Made by a program: the position numbers and the translations under genes. This document shows positions 1-13,001 of a DNA stretch of 64,000 bases, piece after piece. The first letter of the stretch is position 1. Every line of letters begins with the position of its first letter. Origin of the DNA: Phlyctochytrium arcticum (Eukaryota; Chytridiomycota; Chytridiomycetes; Chytridiales; Chytridiaceae); contig JAHLKI010000021.1 of NCBI GenBank assembly GCA_025602905.1, forward strand, positions 62,001 through 126,000. The letters run 5' to 3'. The notes beneath the pieces were generated by a model. The model had not been told where the DNA came from. It worked only from the letters and a program-made list of their open reading frames with translations, and ran no database searches.

Positions 1-2
1 TG

Positions 3-3000
3 AATGCCGGCAAGACTACTCGTCTGGCGTCTGGCTCAGCAGCACCACCACCACCATCTGCGACGACTCATGCTTCTGCCAGTAGTAGTACTACTATTAG
101 TGATGCGACGGGCAGCATGCATTCGCATGATCCCGACGACGGAACCGCCGCTGCATCCCCCATCTCATCCACGTCGACGATTTCACATCGCCCCTCTCTT
201 TCTCATCATCATCAACCATCCTCATCCTCAACATCCAGCCCAACTACTTTACTCCATCATCACTCCCACCACCGCCCATCTTCCTCTTCACCCACGATGA
301 TCCGCGATAACAGTTATGGCAGTTCCAGCAGTGGTGGCCATGTCTGGACCGGCTCCCATAGCACCGTACCCACAGCATCCCCCTCTGGTGTAACAGCAAC
401 GACGAGTGGAGGCACTTCGGTTGGGAGGACGACCAGTACTTCCCGACATCACCATCCACCTTCTTCTCCTGGAGGAGCTGGCTTTTTTGCTACCAGAGTT
501 CATTCATTTCCATCGCCTCAGACTACTTCTTCTTCTCCACAACCGTTACACTCACATCCTAGCTCAAGTACATCCAGTTCCGCCATAGTTGCAGGTATGT
601 TTTGAATGAGTTTGTATCCGACGAGCCCGTAGGGCGAGGAGGGCTGGCTGGCCCAGACATTTTCCCGGAGAAAAAATGGTTGGGCGAGGAACGATTGTGC
701 AGTAGAATCGGCAGCGAGGAGGGCCAACTTTGCAATGCAAAATTGAATGCGAGCGAAGCAATCTCCGAAAGAAAACTGACGAAGCCTTGAAGGGGCAAAG
801 AACCCAATTTTGTGGAGTAAAATCAATAAGATTTCCATATCAGTAGTGTGTACCGACGAGCTCGAGCGTAGCGAGGAGCATGGTTTTTTTTGGCAAATGT
901 GGGAGGGATGGATGGGGGATGAGAGGGATGGGATTTTTTTGCAATTGTGGGAGGGATGGTTGAAGGATGATAGTGACGGTGGAGTGTAACGAGTGTCCAG
1001 TATAACGCGTTCGTTTAAATATATTACTCACCTCACCTCAACTAGCAGACAATCAAGACGATTTCCCCTTTACTGTGTATACCTACCACCTGGAAGAAGA
1101 GATTCTGCGGTCTTCAACCATCATTTACGAGTCGGGTTGGCGCGAACTGGAAGATGGCAGTGACTCGGAAAAGACGCGGTACCCCATCATTGCCAAAACA
1201 CCCATTCAGCGCACAGCATTAGAGGCCAATAAGCTGGAACGGGATAATCATTTGACGGCTTTTATTTCGGCTGCTTGGAAAGAGGATCATGCTGTTCATC
1301 CTCCTGCGGCGACCGGGGAGGAAAGCAAGATTCCACCACCGAATCGCCCGTTTTTGGAACCAATCTACATGTCCAGTTCAGGGGACCGTGGACTTTGTCT
1401 CTACTTTAAACACACCGAAAGCGACATTATCCCTCTCAATAGCATTCTCCAAGCCGACGCGGTCAGCCACGACCTTCCTCTCCGCGAAAAGATCGATATC
1501 GTGATCCAGCTCTGTGACGCTCTAGATTTCCTGCACCGATTCCGGATCACCCATCGTTTCCTCACAGTCGACAGTGTCCTCTACTCTCCAACGTCCCACC
1601 ACATCTACGTCACCGAATTTGAGTATGCCTCCGCCGACAGTCAAACCATCTACGAATCCCACGCCGATTCTCCCATTGATCATTTGGATGACGATAATCT
1701 GGATGTTGAGCAACTCGTCTCACTTAGCCCGGAAATTGTCGCCAAAAGTCTAGACCGAAGCGTGGATCATCGATCGGATTTGTATCAATTGGGAATTATC
1801 ATGTATCGCATGTTTGCCGGGGATTTCCCGTTCAAGGGTCCACCCATGAAGATCTTGCATGCGATTCAGGTGACAAAAGCTCCACATTTTACATGCTCAG
1901 ACGATCATCCGTGCTCGACTGCTCTGGCCAAGATTATACATAAGCTTTTGATGAAGATGCCGGAGGACCGATATCAAACAGCTTATGGCATCAAAAAGGA
2001 CGTGGAGCAATGTTTAAGACAAATTATCGCCATTGAATTACTTCCTCAGGAATCGGCCTTCCAAGTCGAAACCATCAACACCAAAATCGCGGAAATCGAT
2101 TTCAAACTCGGCGAACACGATATTAGCCCTGTGCCGAGGATGCCCAAAGTCCTTTTCGGCCGTGAACAATCTTTACAACGGGCCGTGAGTCTGGTTGACG
2201 CGGCGATTGAGCGCGTGATTGGGAAAACGTCGACCCCCGCAACGGAGTATAGGGATGCGGCCGCCAAAGCGGTATTGGCCAAAATGATAGGAAACCCCGC
2301 CATCACAGTCTCGGATGAAGCTGCTACGCCGCCTCCGCCACGGCCATCGACTCATGCGGGCGGATGTGAGTTTTTGTTGGTTTCCGGCCGAGCGGGAATG
2401 GGCAAAACGGCATTTGTAGAGGAGTTGATTAGCTGCTCCCGATCTCGCCTGTTTGTGACGAGTACCAGTCCCACCTCCCACATCACCACTGTATCCTCGA
2501 CTGTAACTGCCGATAGCCCGACGACTGCTGCGAACCAAGGCACATCCTGCCTTTTCGCCCGGGGAAAATTCGATTTCATGTCTGATCGGGGTAGCCCTTA
2601 CTCTGGCCTGGTAGCCTGTCTCCGCACTTTAATTTTCCAAGTCATGTCTCAACCCGACGTGGACGATGACCGCAAACGCATCATCTCCAAAATTCACCCT
2701 CACGAAAAATTGCTCATAAACCTCTTCCCCGAAGCGGCCATTTTACTCGGGCTGGATACCCCTCTCCAAGACCTCGAAGAAGTCGACGCCCAACAATCTA
2801 AATTGAGGTTTCAGCATGTTATTATCAATACCTTCATGGCGTTGGCGAGTAAACGACCGTTAATCTTATTTTTGGATGATTTGCAGTGGGCGTGTACGGG
2901 GACCATGGAAGTGTTGAATTCATTGGCGTTAACGACGGGGAGTGGACCTGGATCCCATATTCTTGTAGTGTTGGCCTACCGTCAAGACCCCGATCATCCA

Positions 3001-6000
3001 AATTGGGAGGGACTATCCCGGCTTATTCATCAACTCAAAAAACGACGGACGACGGGTGTGACCACAATCGAACTGGAAGGCCTCCCTCTCAAAGCCATCC
3101 ACGACATGCTCTCCTACATTATCGACTACCGCGTGCTAACCCCTACCGGTGAACGCGGGGGCGTCCCGGGTCTAGACGACGACGGTCTCTGGGAGCTTTC
3201 CCGCGTCCTATCCCGCAAAACAAGAGCCAACCCATCCTTCCTCCTCCAAACCATTTCGAGCATGTTTAAAGCCGACGCATTGTTCTATGATTGGAAAAAA
3301 CATATGTGGTCGTGGAACGTGGAGACGATTGAAGGGATGGATTTGACGGATAATGTCGTCAATTTCCTGATTACCCAGTTGGATAATTTACCGATTGAAG
3401 CCAAGAATTGTCTTATCTTGGGTGCCTGCTGCGGAACTACGTTTTCGGTGGATTTGGTCGAGCATTGTGTGGCCCAAGTCCTATTGGCCGGTGGTAAGCC
3501 TTCTTCTCCCATCGATGAAGAATCAGGTGAACAACGACTGGATGAAGCGAAAGAGTATGCCAGTAAAGGACTGCAAATTGCCGCTGCGGAGGGGTTGATC
3601 AAACCCGGTATCGCTGCCAACGAATACGTTTTTTCGCATGGACATATTCATCAAGCTGCCGACGCGCTCGCGGGTCGTGACCTCAAAACTTCCATATATC
3701 TCTGTATCGGCCGATGTCTCATGGACCAATCCCGACTTCTTCAATCCCACTTGAATCTCCCCCCAACAACAGACACACCGCTAACCCCGCACTCCCCACA
3801 GCGCATCAACGTGTTTGCAATTGCAGATCATATGAACCCTTACATGGACGATATCCATTCCCCGAATGAACGGTTGCGGTTACGCCATATCAATAAAATT
3901 GCCGTCAATAACGCCAAGGAATCCGGGGATTTGGAGAGTGCGGTCCGGTATGCGGAGGGAGGAATCAAGCTTTTGCCCGAGAATGCATGGGCGGACCCGG
4001 AGTTGCATGAGGAAGCCGTGTTTTTCCATTATGTGAGGGGAGAATGTGGACTGGCTACTGCGCGGACTGCATCCGAAGAATCGTTCAATGCTGCCATGGA
4101 GTATATCCAAGAAGTATGTGTATTATTGTATTGTGGTGTGTGAAGGGGATATTGACTCTTTTTGGATTGTAGATTATTGATAACACCACATCAAACTTTT
4201 GGCGAGCCATGGCGTTCAACATCAAAGTCCGGATCCTGAGTTCGTTAGACCGAGCAGTCGACGCCGTCAATTGTGGAATCGACGGGCTAGTCGCTCTGGG
4301 CATCGAAACCAAATACCCCATCACAGACGAAGAACGCGACTCGTTAATTGCGGAATGCACGGGATTGTTATCCGGAATCGATGTGGACGATATTCTGACC
4401 ATGAAACGATCGGATGATCGTACCATTGGAGCCACCGTTGACTTGATTTTGATTTTGGCCAGTTTGGCTTATTTTGTTGATCGAAATTTCCACGCCTTCC
4501 TTCTCGCAAAAGCCGTCCTCATCACTTTCGAAAATGGGATTTCGCCCATGTCGGTTTGGGGCCTCGGATCCTTTGTGGGAATCTACATGGGTGAAGAACA
4601 ACCGGTTAAAGCGTACCGGATTGGAACGGCGCTGGCGGCGTTGAGTCGGTCGTATAAGATGAATGCGGTCACGACACGGATATTTATTCCGCATGCGTTG
4701 ACGATTTTGCATTTGCAGGAGCATTTCAGGGGGGCTATTCCGTTTTATAAGGAGGGGTATACGGCAGCATCCATGGCCGGTTTGACCTGGTTCCAAGGAC
4801 TCGCATTGTCCATGTGGTCCGTCACCGAACTCCTCATGGGCGAAAACTTGCAAAACGTTGTTCGCCAAGCCCATCAGCGATTACGACTCGTGGAAGCCGG
4901 ACGGTGGTGGGAGGACGGGTCTGTTATGCTCATTGGATTGTATCGCTACTGTATGGCATTACGGGACCATACCGGAACCGGCGAGCAAATCTTTGACGAT
5001 CCATTGGGCAGTACTGATGCGCGGTTTTCCGAAGCCGAGTACCTCGCCTCCCACGCAGGCGGCGCATTCCGCTCTTTGGGATGGAACTGGTTTAAAGGAA
5101 TGGCCCTTTTGACCTTAGGCCACCCTGTCCTGGCTCTAGTCCTATTCGAAGAATCCAATGTTCAACTCAACTCGATCCCGGGCGGATTCATGTATTATCC
5201 CATTATTCATTTCTATCATGCATTGACTCTACTCGCGGTCGCACGGATGTACCGCAACAAGGCGATTATCCCGAACGAGGAAGCGCGGATGCCGGCCATG
5301 TTGCGATCGGACGACTGGTGTTTGAAACGGTTTGACTGTATCGCGGCACGGGTGGAGAAATATGCGGATATAGCTGTGGTGAATTACCGGCATTTGGATT
5401 TGATATGTAAGTTATTGTTTTTGGATTGGCACATGACTTTCTTATTGACGATTATCTTTAGTGAAAGCAGAACGAGCCGGCTTGGATGGAGATTTACGGA
5501 CCGCACTCTCCAATTTCGAAGCCGCCGTTGAGCATTCAGTTCACCACGGGTTTATCCAATACGAAGCGCTCGCCAACGAATTGCAGGCCGAGCTCTTACT
5601 CGCTCAAGGCCTGAAAACGACTGCACTGCCCGTACTCCGGATCGCAGCGGAAAAGTACCGGGCCTGGGGGGCCGACAAGAAAGCACAAATGATTTTGGCT
5701 CGGGTGAAAATATTCTCGTTGCCTGCAGGGGGCAGTAGCCGCTCTGGTATTGCGGCAACGTCCCTCCGAGCGGCTGATTCCGGGAATTTGACGCCTGGAT
5801 CATCGTACATTTTCAGTCGGACCCGTAATTTCGTATTTCCGGGTGAAGCGGGGCGCACATTGCCGTCCCTGGGGGCCGGGCCGGTCAATTATGGTTTGAC
5901 TTCAAGCAGTATTCACAGTATTTCACATGCAGGCGCTGCAGGCTTTGATGAGCGAGTGGGCAACACGCTCCGAGCCAATTCTTCGAGTACCAACAGCAGC

Positions 6001-9000
6001 AACAGCAATATTGTCAGCGGCCGCCGGTTCACCACGACCAGTATGAGCAGTCGGACCAGTTCCAACAGTCCTTCGGTGGGTGGCGTCGGCGATGGTTTCG
6101 AAGGCAATAGTAGCGTGGACGATGCCGTGTCCAATTACTCGGCCAACAATAAGGGCCACGGCATGAGTCTCCTTAGCGGAAGTGGAGGCGGATTGGGTAG
6201 TGCGTCGGCCCTGACATCGGCCGGATCCCTCCCCGCCCAGTCCTTCAACAATATTGGTCCCAACGCCCTCAACAACTTTGACTTGTCGTCGGTGATTTCG
6301 GCGATCCAGATCTTGACCTCGGAAATCCAGTTTCAACGATTGATCCCCAAAATGATGAATTTGATTGCCGAGAATTCGGCTGCCTCCAAGGGGGCACTTA
6401 TTTTGGAGGACGCTGCTCACCGAGATTTGGTTGTGGAGAGTATTTTCGATGCCACTGGTGGTGAGGGTGATACTGTCAATGCCAACAACGGTGGGGGAGC
6501 AACTACAAGTGCTTCCACTGGAGGTCCGCGGAGGTCTGGGTCCATTGCCCCTGGAACCGCGGATTTTGCTGCCAGGGCCGGGTTCCGTAGTCCTCCCAGT
6601 GCGTCAACACCAAGTCCCAAGCAACAGTCATATACCACCATCAAGCGTATGCCGTTAGCGGAAGCCGACAATGTGTTTAGTCAGCGCATTATTCGCTATG
6701 TGGCTCGATCGCGGCTGCCGCTTATCCTCTCGGACGCCACGCACGACTTGCTCACGGCCGACGATCCCTACATTGTTGCATCGGGCGCGAAAAGTATCCT
6801 CTGCCTACCTATGCTCCGACGAGACAAGGTTGGGCTGGTGGGAGTCTTGTACTTGGAGAATGCGGCTGTCGCTGGCGCGTTTTCGGCCAAAAATGTGCAG
6901 GTGCTTTCCTTGCTCTGTTCGCAAATTGCCATTAGTGTCGAACACGCCATTTTGTTTCGAAATGTACAGGCCGCACGAAGGGCAGCGGAAGACGGCAATA
7001 AACGTAACCGATATATTCTGGAGTCTCTTCCTCAACTCATTTGGACGACCGACAAGAATGGCAATGTGACCTTTATGAATCGCCGATGGACCGAGTACAC
7101 GGGCCGATCTGTGCAAACCCTGATGGGCTTTGGCTGGGCAGATTTACTGCACCCCGACGATGTGGCAGCTACCCTGGAGGCGTGGAAACAATCTCTAGAT
7201 ACCCTATGCGCCTATGCCGTAGAATATCGTCTTCGGGCGGCCGACGGCAGTTGCCGGTGGTTTGTCGGCCGCGGCACTGTTTTGAAACTCGTCGGTGAAG
7301 ATGGAACAGAAGAAGTGGATATGTGGCTGGGTACGACTACGGATATTCAGGACCAAAAGGAAGCTACCGAGTGGAAACGGATTGAACGTGAGTTACGGGA
7401 AACACGGGAGGCAGCTCTGAATACTGCCCGTCTCAAGTCGAGTTGGTGTGCCAATCTGTCGCATGAGCTTCGAACTCCGTTCAATGGAGTGTTGGGAATG
7501 ATCAACTTGTTGACTGAGACGACGCTCTCCGAGGAACAAATTGAGTATGTCTATACCGCAAAGCAATCGTGCGAAAACTTGCTCTTTGTCATTGACGGAA
7601 TCTTGGATTTCTCCAAGCTGGAAGCGGGCATGGTGCGCCACGATTCTGTTCCTGCTGATTTGGAGTCACTCGTTGAGCAAACGTGTGATTTGCTCATTAC
7701 GCTCGCGAGCGACAAGGGGATTGAGTTGTACTCGTTTGCCTCAACACCTATTCCATTGGTGGAAGCCGACCCGCATCTTATTCGTCAAACACTGCTCAAC
7801 CTGGTTGGAAATAGTATCAAGTTTACGCATCAGGGCGAGGTTCATATTGAAATCAGTGTAGAGGACAACCCGGCCGGACCAAATGCTCCCAGTGAGCCAG
7901 ACATGGTTCACATACGCTTTGAAGTCCGGGACACTGGAATCGGTCTGTCAGAAAGCGAGCTGAGTTTGTTGTTCAAGCCCTTCAGCCAGGTCGATGGCAG
8001 CACGACCCGTATTTATGGTGGAACAGGTCTCGGGTTGAGTATTTGCAAGGCCATCGTTGAAGTTCTGGGTGGGTCTATCGGAGTCAAGAGCGCCAAGGGA
8101 CGTGGATCCACATTCTGGTTTACCGCCAAATTGAGAAAGATCCAAGATGTGGCTATGGCGAGCGGTAATAGAGCCATTGGCAACAATACTGGTACCGTTT
8201 TAGATGGATCTGCCACACCCAGAACCACAAGCGGTCGAAGTCCCGCTGCCATTGCTGCTGCTGGGGCGTCCGCGACAGGACATCCCACAGTCATCAAACT
8301 TCTGCCCTGGGACGTCGGTGGTCCGCCATTCGAAACCTCGGCCCGAATATTACTGGTGGCAGACAATCCCTGGAAGGCCACCTCCCTGTCTCACTTTCGT
8401 CGCGTCTTACCCAATCCGTTAGTCACAATGGATCATACCGCCTTCCTACGCGACGTGACCGAATCCACCGCCATCGAGGACGTTTCTTACGGGCTCATCA
8501 TCATCGATCTGGACGAGCACGAAGCGCTGGTCAAAGCACTCGAAGCTTTAGACCGAATGTCGATCCGCATTGCCCAGTCCGCCAAAAGAACACGACTCAC
8601 CAACCGACGAGAACCGGTTTTAGTTTTGATTACTCCAAAACTTGCCAAAGCCCTGACGAACTGGCAGCCCACCGCCGATTTTGGGATTCATCCTGTGAAA
8701 CTAACCAAACCATTGTCGCGGCGAAAAATTGTGCGGGCGCTGGGTGATGTCAATACCGTTTTGGCTCAATCCAACGGAAGTGATTTGCGGCCCCGGGTTG
8801 GAGCCGACAATTCTACTGTTCCCAGGGGTACGAGTGCGGGCGTGACGGGTTCATCCGGAATCGATACAGTCTCCATGCAGCTAGACTCACATACCCTGAT
8901 TCAAGAAAGAAAAGCTACCGCATCACTGTTGAAGGTTTCGCCCACCATCATGATTGCCGAGGACAATCCCATCGCGGCCAAAGTGACAATCAAAACCATC

Positions 9001-9615
9001 GAAAAATTGAATGTTCCCAAGAACCAGATTATATGGGTCAAGGATGGCCAAGAGGCGATAGAGTATCGTCAAAAACTGCTTGATCAAACTCGTCTTGGTA
9101 TCCCCGTTAAGCTGGACATGATTTTGATGGATCTGCATATGCCGCGAAAAGATGGTTTTGCCGCTTCAAGAGCGATTCGCAAATTGGAACAGGAATATGG
9201 GGTAGAGCATGGTGTCCCGATTGTCGGCTTGACTGCCGACGTGCAGTCTAGTGCCCGCGCAAGTTGTTTGGAAAACGGAATGAATGATTACCTCGTCAAA
9301 CCTTGTCCTAAAGCAGAATTGGCCAACGCCATCAATCGCTGGGCGGTAGGACCAAGCTCGGGTCATACATCCCCCATTGTACCATCCGGGTCGCTTATAA
9401 ACGACTCGTCTCAGACTGGAGCTGCAGTACCAGAATCAAGCACCCCAGCCGCACCTCTAGTCTCGTCACCCACATCTACAAAACCGAGTACCGCTCTGCC
9501 TCGGCCAAGCGCACCCTCGTCGCCTGGAGACTCTTCAAACGCATTTTCACCTACCCCAATCAATGCCCCAATAACAACTACAACCGAATCCCCTTCTCTC
9601 CCCACTGCCAAATAA
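3..9615 (+). CDS. Giant hybrid histidine kinase (fungal class X type), 5' end outside window
   Basis: Two-component phosphorelay sensor, about 3014 residues visible. Exons 3-594 (frame open to the window edge), 1049-4113 (acceptor could be 1045), 4173-5406, 5462-9615; all junction phases agree. Domain order: Ser/His-rich N-terminus; protein-kinase-like domain (~1380-2040); AAA/STAND-type ATPase with Walker A GRAGMGKT (~2385-2408) and Walker B LILFLDDLQW (~2863-2890); long helical/TPR-like region; Ser/Gly-rich linker; GAF (~6240-6950); PAS (~6990-7350); HisKA with SHELRTP (phospho-His codon 7462-7464); HATPase_c with N box and DTGIGL/GGTGLGL; a degenerate receiver (~8340-8760); a canonical receiver (~8940-9330) with Asp codon 9130-9132 and Lys codon 9298-9300; Ser/Pro-rich tail. 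This order matches S. pombe Phk1/Phk2-type kinases (stress sensing upstream of a MAPK cascade). The kinase-like domain lacks the HRD and DFG aspartates, so it is probably a pseudokinase. Identification is strong; the signal sensed is unknown. Confidence 0.93.
595..1048 (+). other. Unusually long intron of the histidine kinase gene
   Basis: GTATGT donor at 595 and CAG acceptor ending 1048 (TAG ending 1045 is equally in phase). One base left in the first exon plus two in the second keep the frame. At ~454 nt it is 5-8 times longer than the other introns here. It contains two related G-rich segments after T-runs (~888-930 and ~934-970) and two related segments at ~619-645 and ~852-878. Confidence 0.75.
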
Positions 9616-10060
9616 GCACATCATTCAAGATATCACCACCCATCGCAACCCTGATCCCCCACCCCTTCCCATTCAATGTTGGCGCCAGACTCTTTTCATC
9701 GCCCTTGACTTTTTTCATTCTGAATCACTATCGTTGTTGCACCTGCAGCATATTGTATTTAGCCATCCTAATCTCGAAATTTTCGACTTACGCTCTGTTC
9801 TTGGATGATGTTTCTCGTTTACCGTGTATATAATTTTGTTTATAGAATGCATATCTGTTGCGATTGCTGCTGTCACATAAAGCAAACCTTCATGTCCGAC
9901 CTTCCCAGGGTTGCGGAAATTTGTTGATGACAAGATTTGGACTTCGCGCTCGGAAATTTAGGTTCCCCCACTTGACACCAAAGACTTTACCGACAGAAGC
10001 AGTAGCGGAATAGCATTCAAGGTGGTTTCTACCGGTGGGCCATTGCTTCTACCCCTTGCA
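9616..10060. other. Intergenic, histidine kinase 3' end to PIF1
   Basis: No supportable gene. It holds the 3' UTR of the histidine kinase and the promoter of the PIF1 gene. Short open frames here have no recognisable domain. Confidence 0.6.
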
Positions 10061-12176
10061 ATGCGAGTCGGGCGGAGATTGCCTTTCATACCCGAAATTG
10101 GACGACGGTGTTGTCACTCGTTTCGTCAATCTCCACAACTATCAAAAGTATCAAGACGTCCAACCTCTCTCCGTACTCCGCACCATGGCACTGTACACTT
10201 ATATTCCTCCCTCGCTACGGCCAGCAGTGCAAACAGTATCAGTGCCGTTTCACCCAATCTTGCGACCACCCCGCAGGTGATCTCCCACTCCACGACGCCC
10301 GTCTACGTTCCCACCAAATCGGCCCAAGACTTTGAAATACAACTATCACCCGAACAAAGCCGCTTGGTGAACTTGTTGATGACGGGAGTAAATGTCTTTT
10401 TTACAGGTATAGTACACTTCACATGGTCAGCGCGACATTGATGCTGATTAGTGATGTGATTTCGTTTGTTTATAGGGAAGGCAGGAACTGGCAAGTCATT
10501 AGTCTTACGCGAATTTATAAAGATGGCAAGGTCGGCGGGGAAGAAGGTTGCTGTGACGGTGGGTTGGATCAACTTTATAGCGGGGAAGCATGAGTTTTGA
10601 TCTCCTCAACTCTAGAGCGCGACTGGCATCGCTGCTGCACATGTAGGTTTCCAATCGCCTTCCAGCATCAAATATCCAACTCACTCTCGTCTTAGATTCA
10701 AGGTCAAACACTCCACTCGTTCATATCATGGACACCCAATATATCCCGGAATCTGCACCGCCATCTGCGTCTCCTGAAATCGTCATCAGCCCGTCGGCTG
10801 CCTCTTGAAGAAACAGACATTTTGGTAGTTGATGAAGCGAGTATGGTTGACCCAGAGCTATTCAACACGCTGGATTTTCTGCTACGTAAAGTCCGCGGGA
10901 CTGAAAAGGCATTTGGGGGGGTTCAGGTCGTTATTTCAGGGGATTTCCATCAGTTGCCGCCGGTCGGAGCAAAGAAATCGTCAAGGAAAGCACGGAGAGT
11001 ACAGGGAGGCTATGACACCTCCTTTCGCCCAAAACCGCTTCCTATACTGCCAGATGCGGAACCGACAACCCCCTTGACCGAAACAGATACTGATGCCAAC
11101 ACAAAAATCTACATGTTTGAATCAACCGCGTGGCGACGATTAGAAATGGAGAATATGAAAAAGGTTCAACTCCAACAAATCTTTCGGCAGCAAGAGGAGC
11201 GCCTTGTGGGCATGTTGAATCGTATTCGGCGCGGCATTTACGATGACTATGTTCAAAAAGTATTGGGAGAATGTGTTGATCGAAAGTGGGACGATGAGGA
11301 ATTCGTGGTACGTACTTCCTTTTTTGCTGTAGTTTAGAGATTATCTTCTTGATTGCTTTCGTGCAGAAACCAACACGAATTACTGCCTACAATCACGATG
11401 CGCTTAATCATAATTATTACGAATTGGGCAAACTCCCGCTGCCGCAAAGTACTTTCGAAGCGATTGATACCCTGCATCTCGAAGACCCGTCTATACCCCC
11501 AACTGATACCAATTCATATTCCGTTATTCAATCAATTCGTGACTCGGGCACAAACCTCAATGCACTTTTTAATTCCATGGTGGTACCTCGACTCTTGCAT
11601 CTCAAGCCTGGCGCCCAGGTCGTTCTGTTACGCAACGTTGACGTTAATGAAGGACTGGTCAACGGGGCGAGAGGTGTTGTAGTGGGGTATATCGCCACGT
11701 TTGATCCATTAGTCAACCGCAAAACCATGATTCCGGTCGTCAAATTTGCCGATTCCGGAAAGCAGTTTTGCATCCACTATTGCATATCCGACATGGCAGT
11801 GTTTCCCGACTCGGGTTTTGCATCCGATTCTTCCAACCCGTTTCCCCGCGTCCACCGCATCCAAATCCCTCTCAAACTAGCCTGGGCCCTCACCGTTCAT
11901 AAAGCCCAGGGAATGACGCTCGATCGGGTGGAAATTGACCTGAAAAGCACGTTTGCGGCGGGGCAGGCGTATACGGCTTTGTCGCGAGTCCGGCATTTGG
12001 GCGGGTTGCGAGTTCGTCGGTTTGGTGGGACGGATTGTGTGCGGGTTAACCAAAAAGTGGAAGACTTTGAACGTGACGGCAACTTTTTGGATCTTTCCGA
12101 ACCCTCAATACCTTCTGTTGACGATCCAGAGGCCGCATCAACTACTGTGGATCCCGCGCTCGTTTCAGCTGCTTGA
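10061..12176 (+). CDS. PIF1: PIF1-family 5'-3' DNA helicase, probably mitochondrial
   Basis: Exons 10061-10406, 10476-10558, 10616-10642, 10696-11307, 11367-12176; phases agree and give 625 aa. The first ATG (10061) opens an Arg-rich, acid-free stretch typical of a mitochondrial presequence, so the product probably maintains mitochondrial DNA; nuclear isoforms are also known in this family. Motifs in order: Walker A GKAGTGKS (split by the first intron), motif Ia SATGIAAAH (wholly within the 27-nt exon 3), QGQTLHSF, Walker B VVDEASM, GDFHQLPPV, QIFRQ, and the C-terminal LTVHKAQGMTLDRVE and AYTALSRVRHL. These are diagnostic of PIF1 superfamily 1B helicases, which unwind G-quadruplexes and DNA-RNA hybrids. 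All catalytic motifs are present, so the gene looks functional. The second intron's donor is GTGGGT, weaker than its neighbours. Confidence 0.94.
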
Positions 12177-12852
12177 TCAAGTTGCCGTATCTTTTGCGTT
12201 CTTAAACGCAGTCACCCTAATTCAAACAAAAACATCCAGGGAACATAAGATCCAAAGTATTTTAGTCGTAGTTTACTCTCCTGTACATATATCATCTGAG
12301 TATATAGCCTTGTACATATTTCAGCAAATGGTAAATCCGCAACTGGTTCTCCCCCACTTTGCGATACGTGGGGAGCAGCAGATGTGGAAAGCAAGTCTTA
12401 ACTAAGAAGCAATGCTGCCGGAAATAGAGAGACTATGGGGAAAGTATATGTATTGGATATGTATATGACAAATTGAAGAATGCATCAAAGTTGACAATGT
12501 CTGATATCTAGACAAGAGAAGAATGAAGCGTGAAACGCAAATGGTCAGTATAGAACTACGGAAATCCGATACAGAACCATCCGACTTACATCTTCTCGCT
12601 TTTGCCGCTTTTCCCGCTTTTCCCGATAAAGTAGAGGTATATTCGAACGCTGAGAGCTGCGTTGCGAGCTGCGTTGCGAGAATTGATTGGAAAGGGCTGT
12701 GCAATTGTATTTGTGGCAGGATTTTGGTCCCGTGATGCGGAGCGCAAAGTCATGGTAAAGGCCTGGCAAAGTCACGGAACAGTATTTTGCAAATGAGTCC
12801 CCCCTATGCAGGAGCGGTGGAGCGGTGACCGTGCAATGTGCATGTATTTCAG
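12177..12852. other. Intergenic, PIF1 to orphan gene
   Basis: No gene can be supported. Short open frames on both strands lack domains and splice partners. Confidence 0.55.
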
Positions 12853-12910
12853 CCAATCACAAGACTGTAAAAAGCAGTGATGTCATCAACCAGGTTTGCA
12901 CTATATATAA
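12853..12910 (+). promoter_or_regulatory. CCAAT box and TATA box of the 138-aa gene
   Basis: A CCAAT pentamer at 12853-12857 lies about 45 bp upstream of a run reading TATATATAA at 12902-12910. The start codon follows at 13002. The spacing fits a CCAAT/TATA RNA polymerase II promoter and is the clearest core promoter in the window. Confidence 0.6.
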
Positions 12911-13001
12911 GAGTATCTCTGGTATCTCACCCCCAAAATTCTCCCAAACTTTCCTACTGACGAGACCCCCCTACCCCCAGCGATACTCACAACACACAAT
13001 T

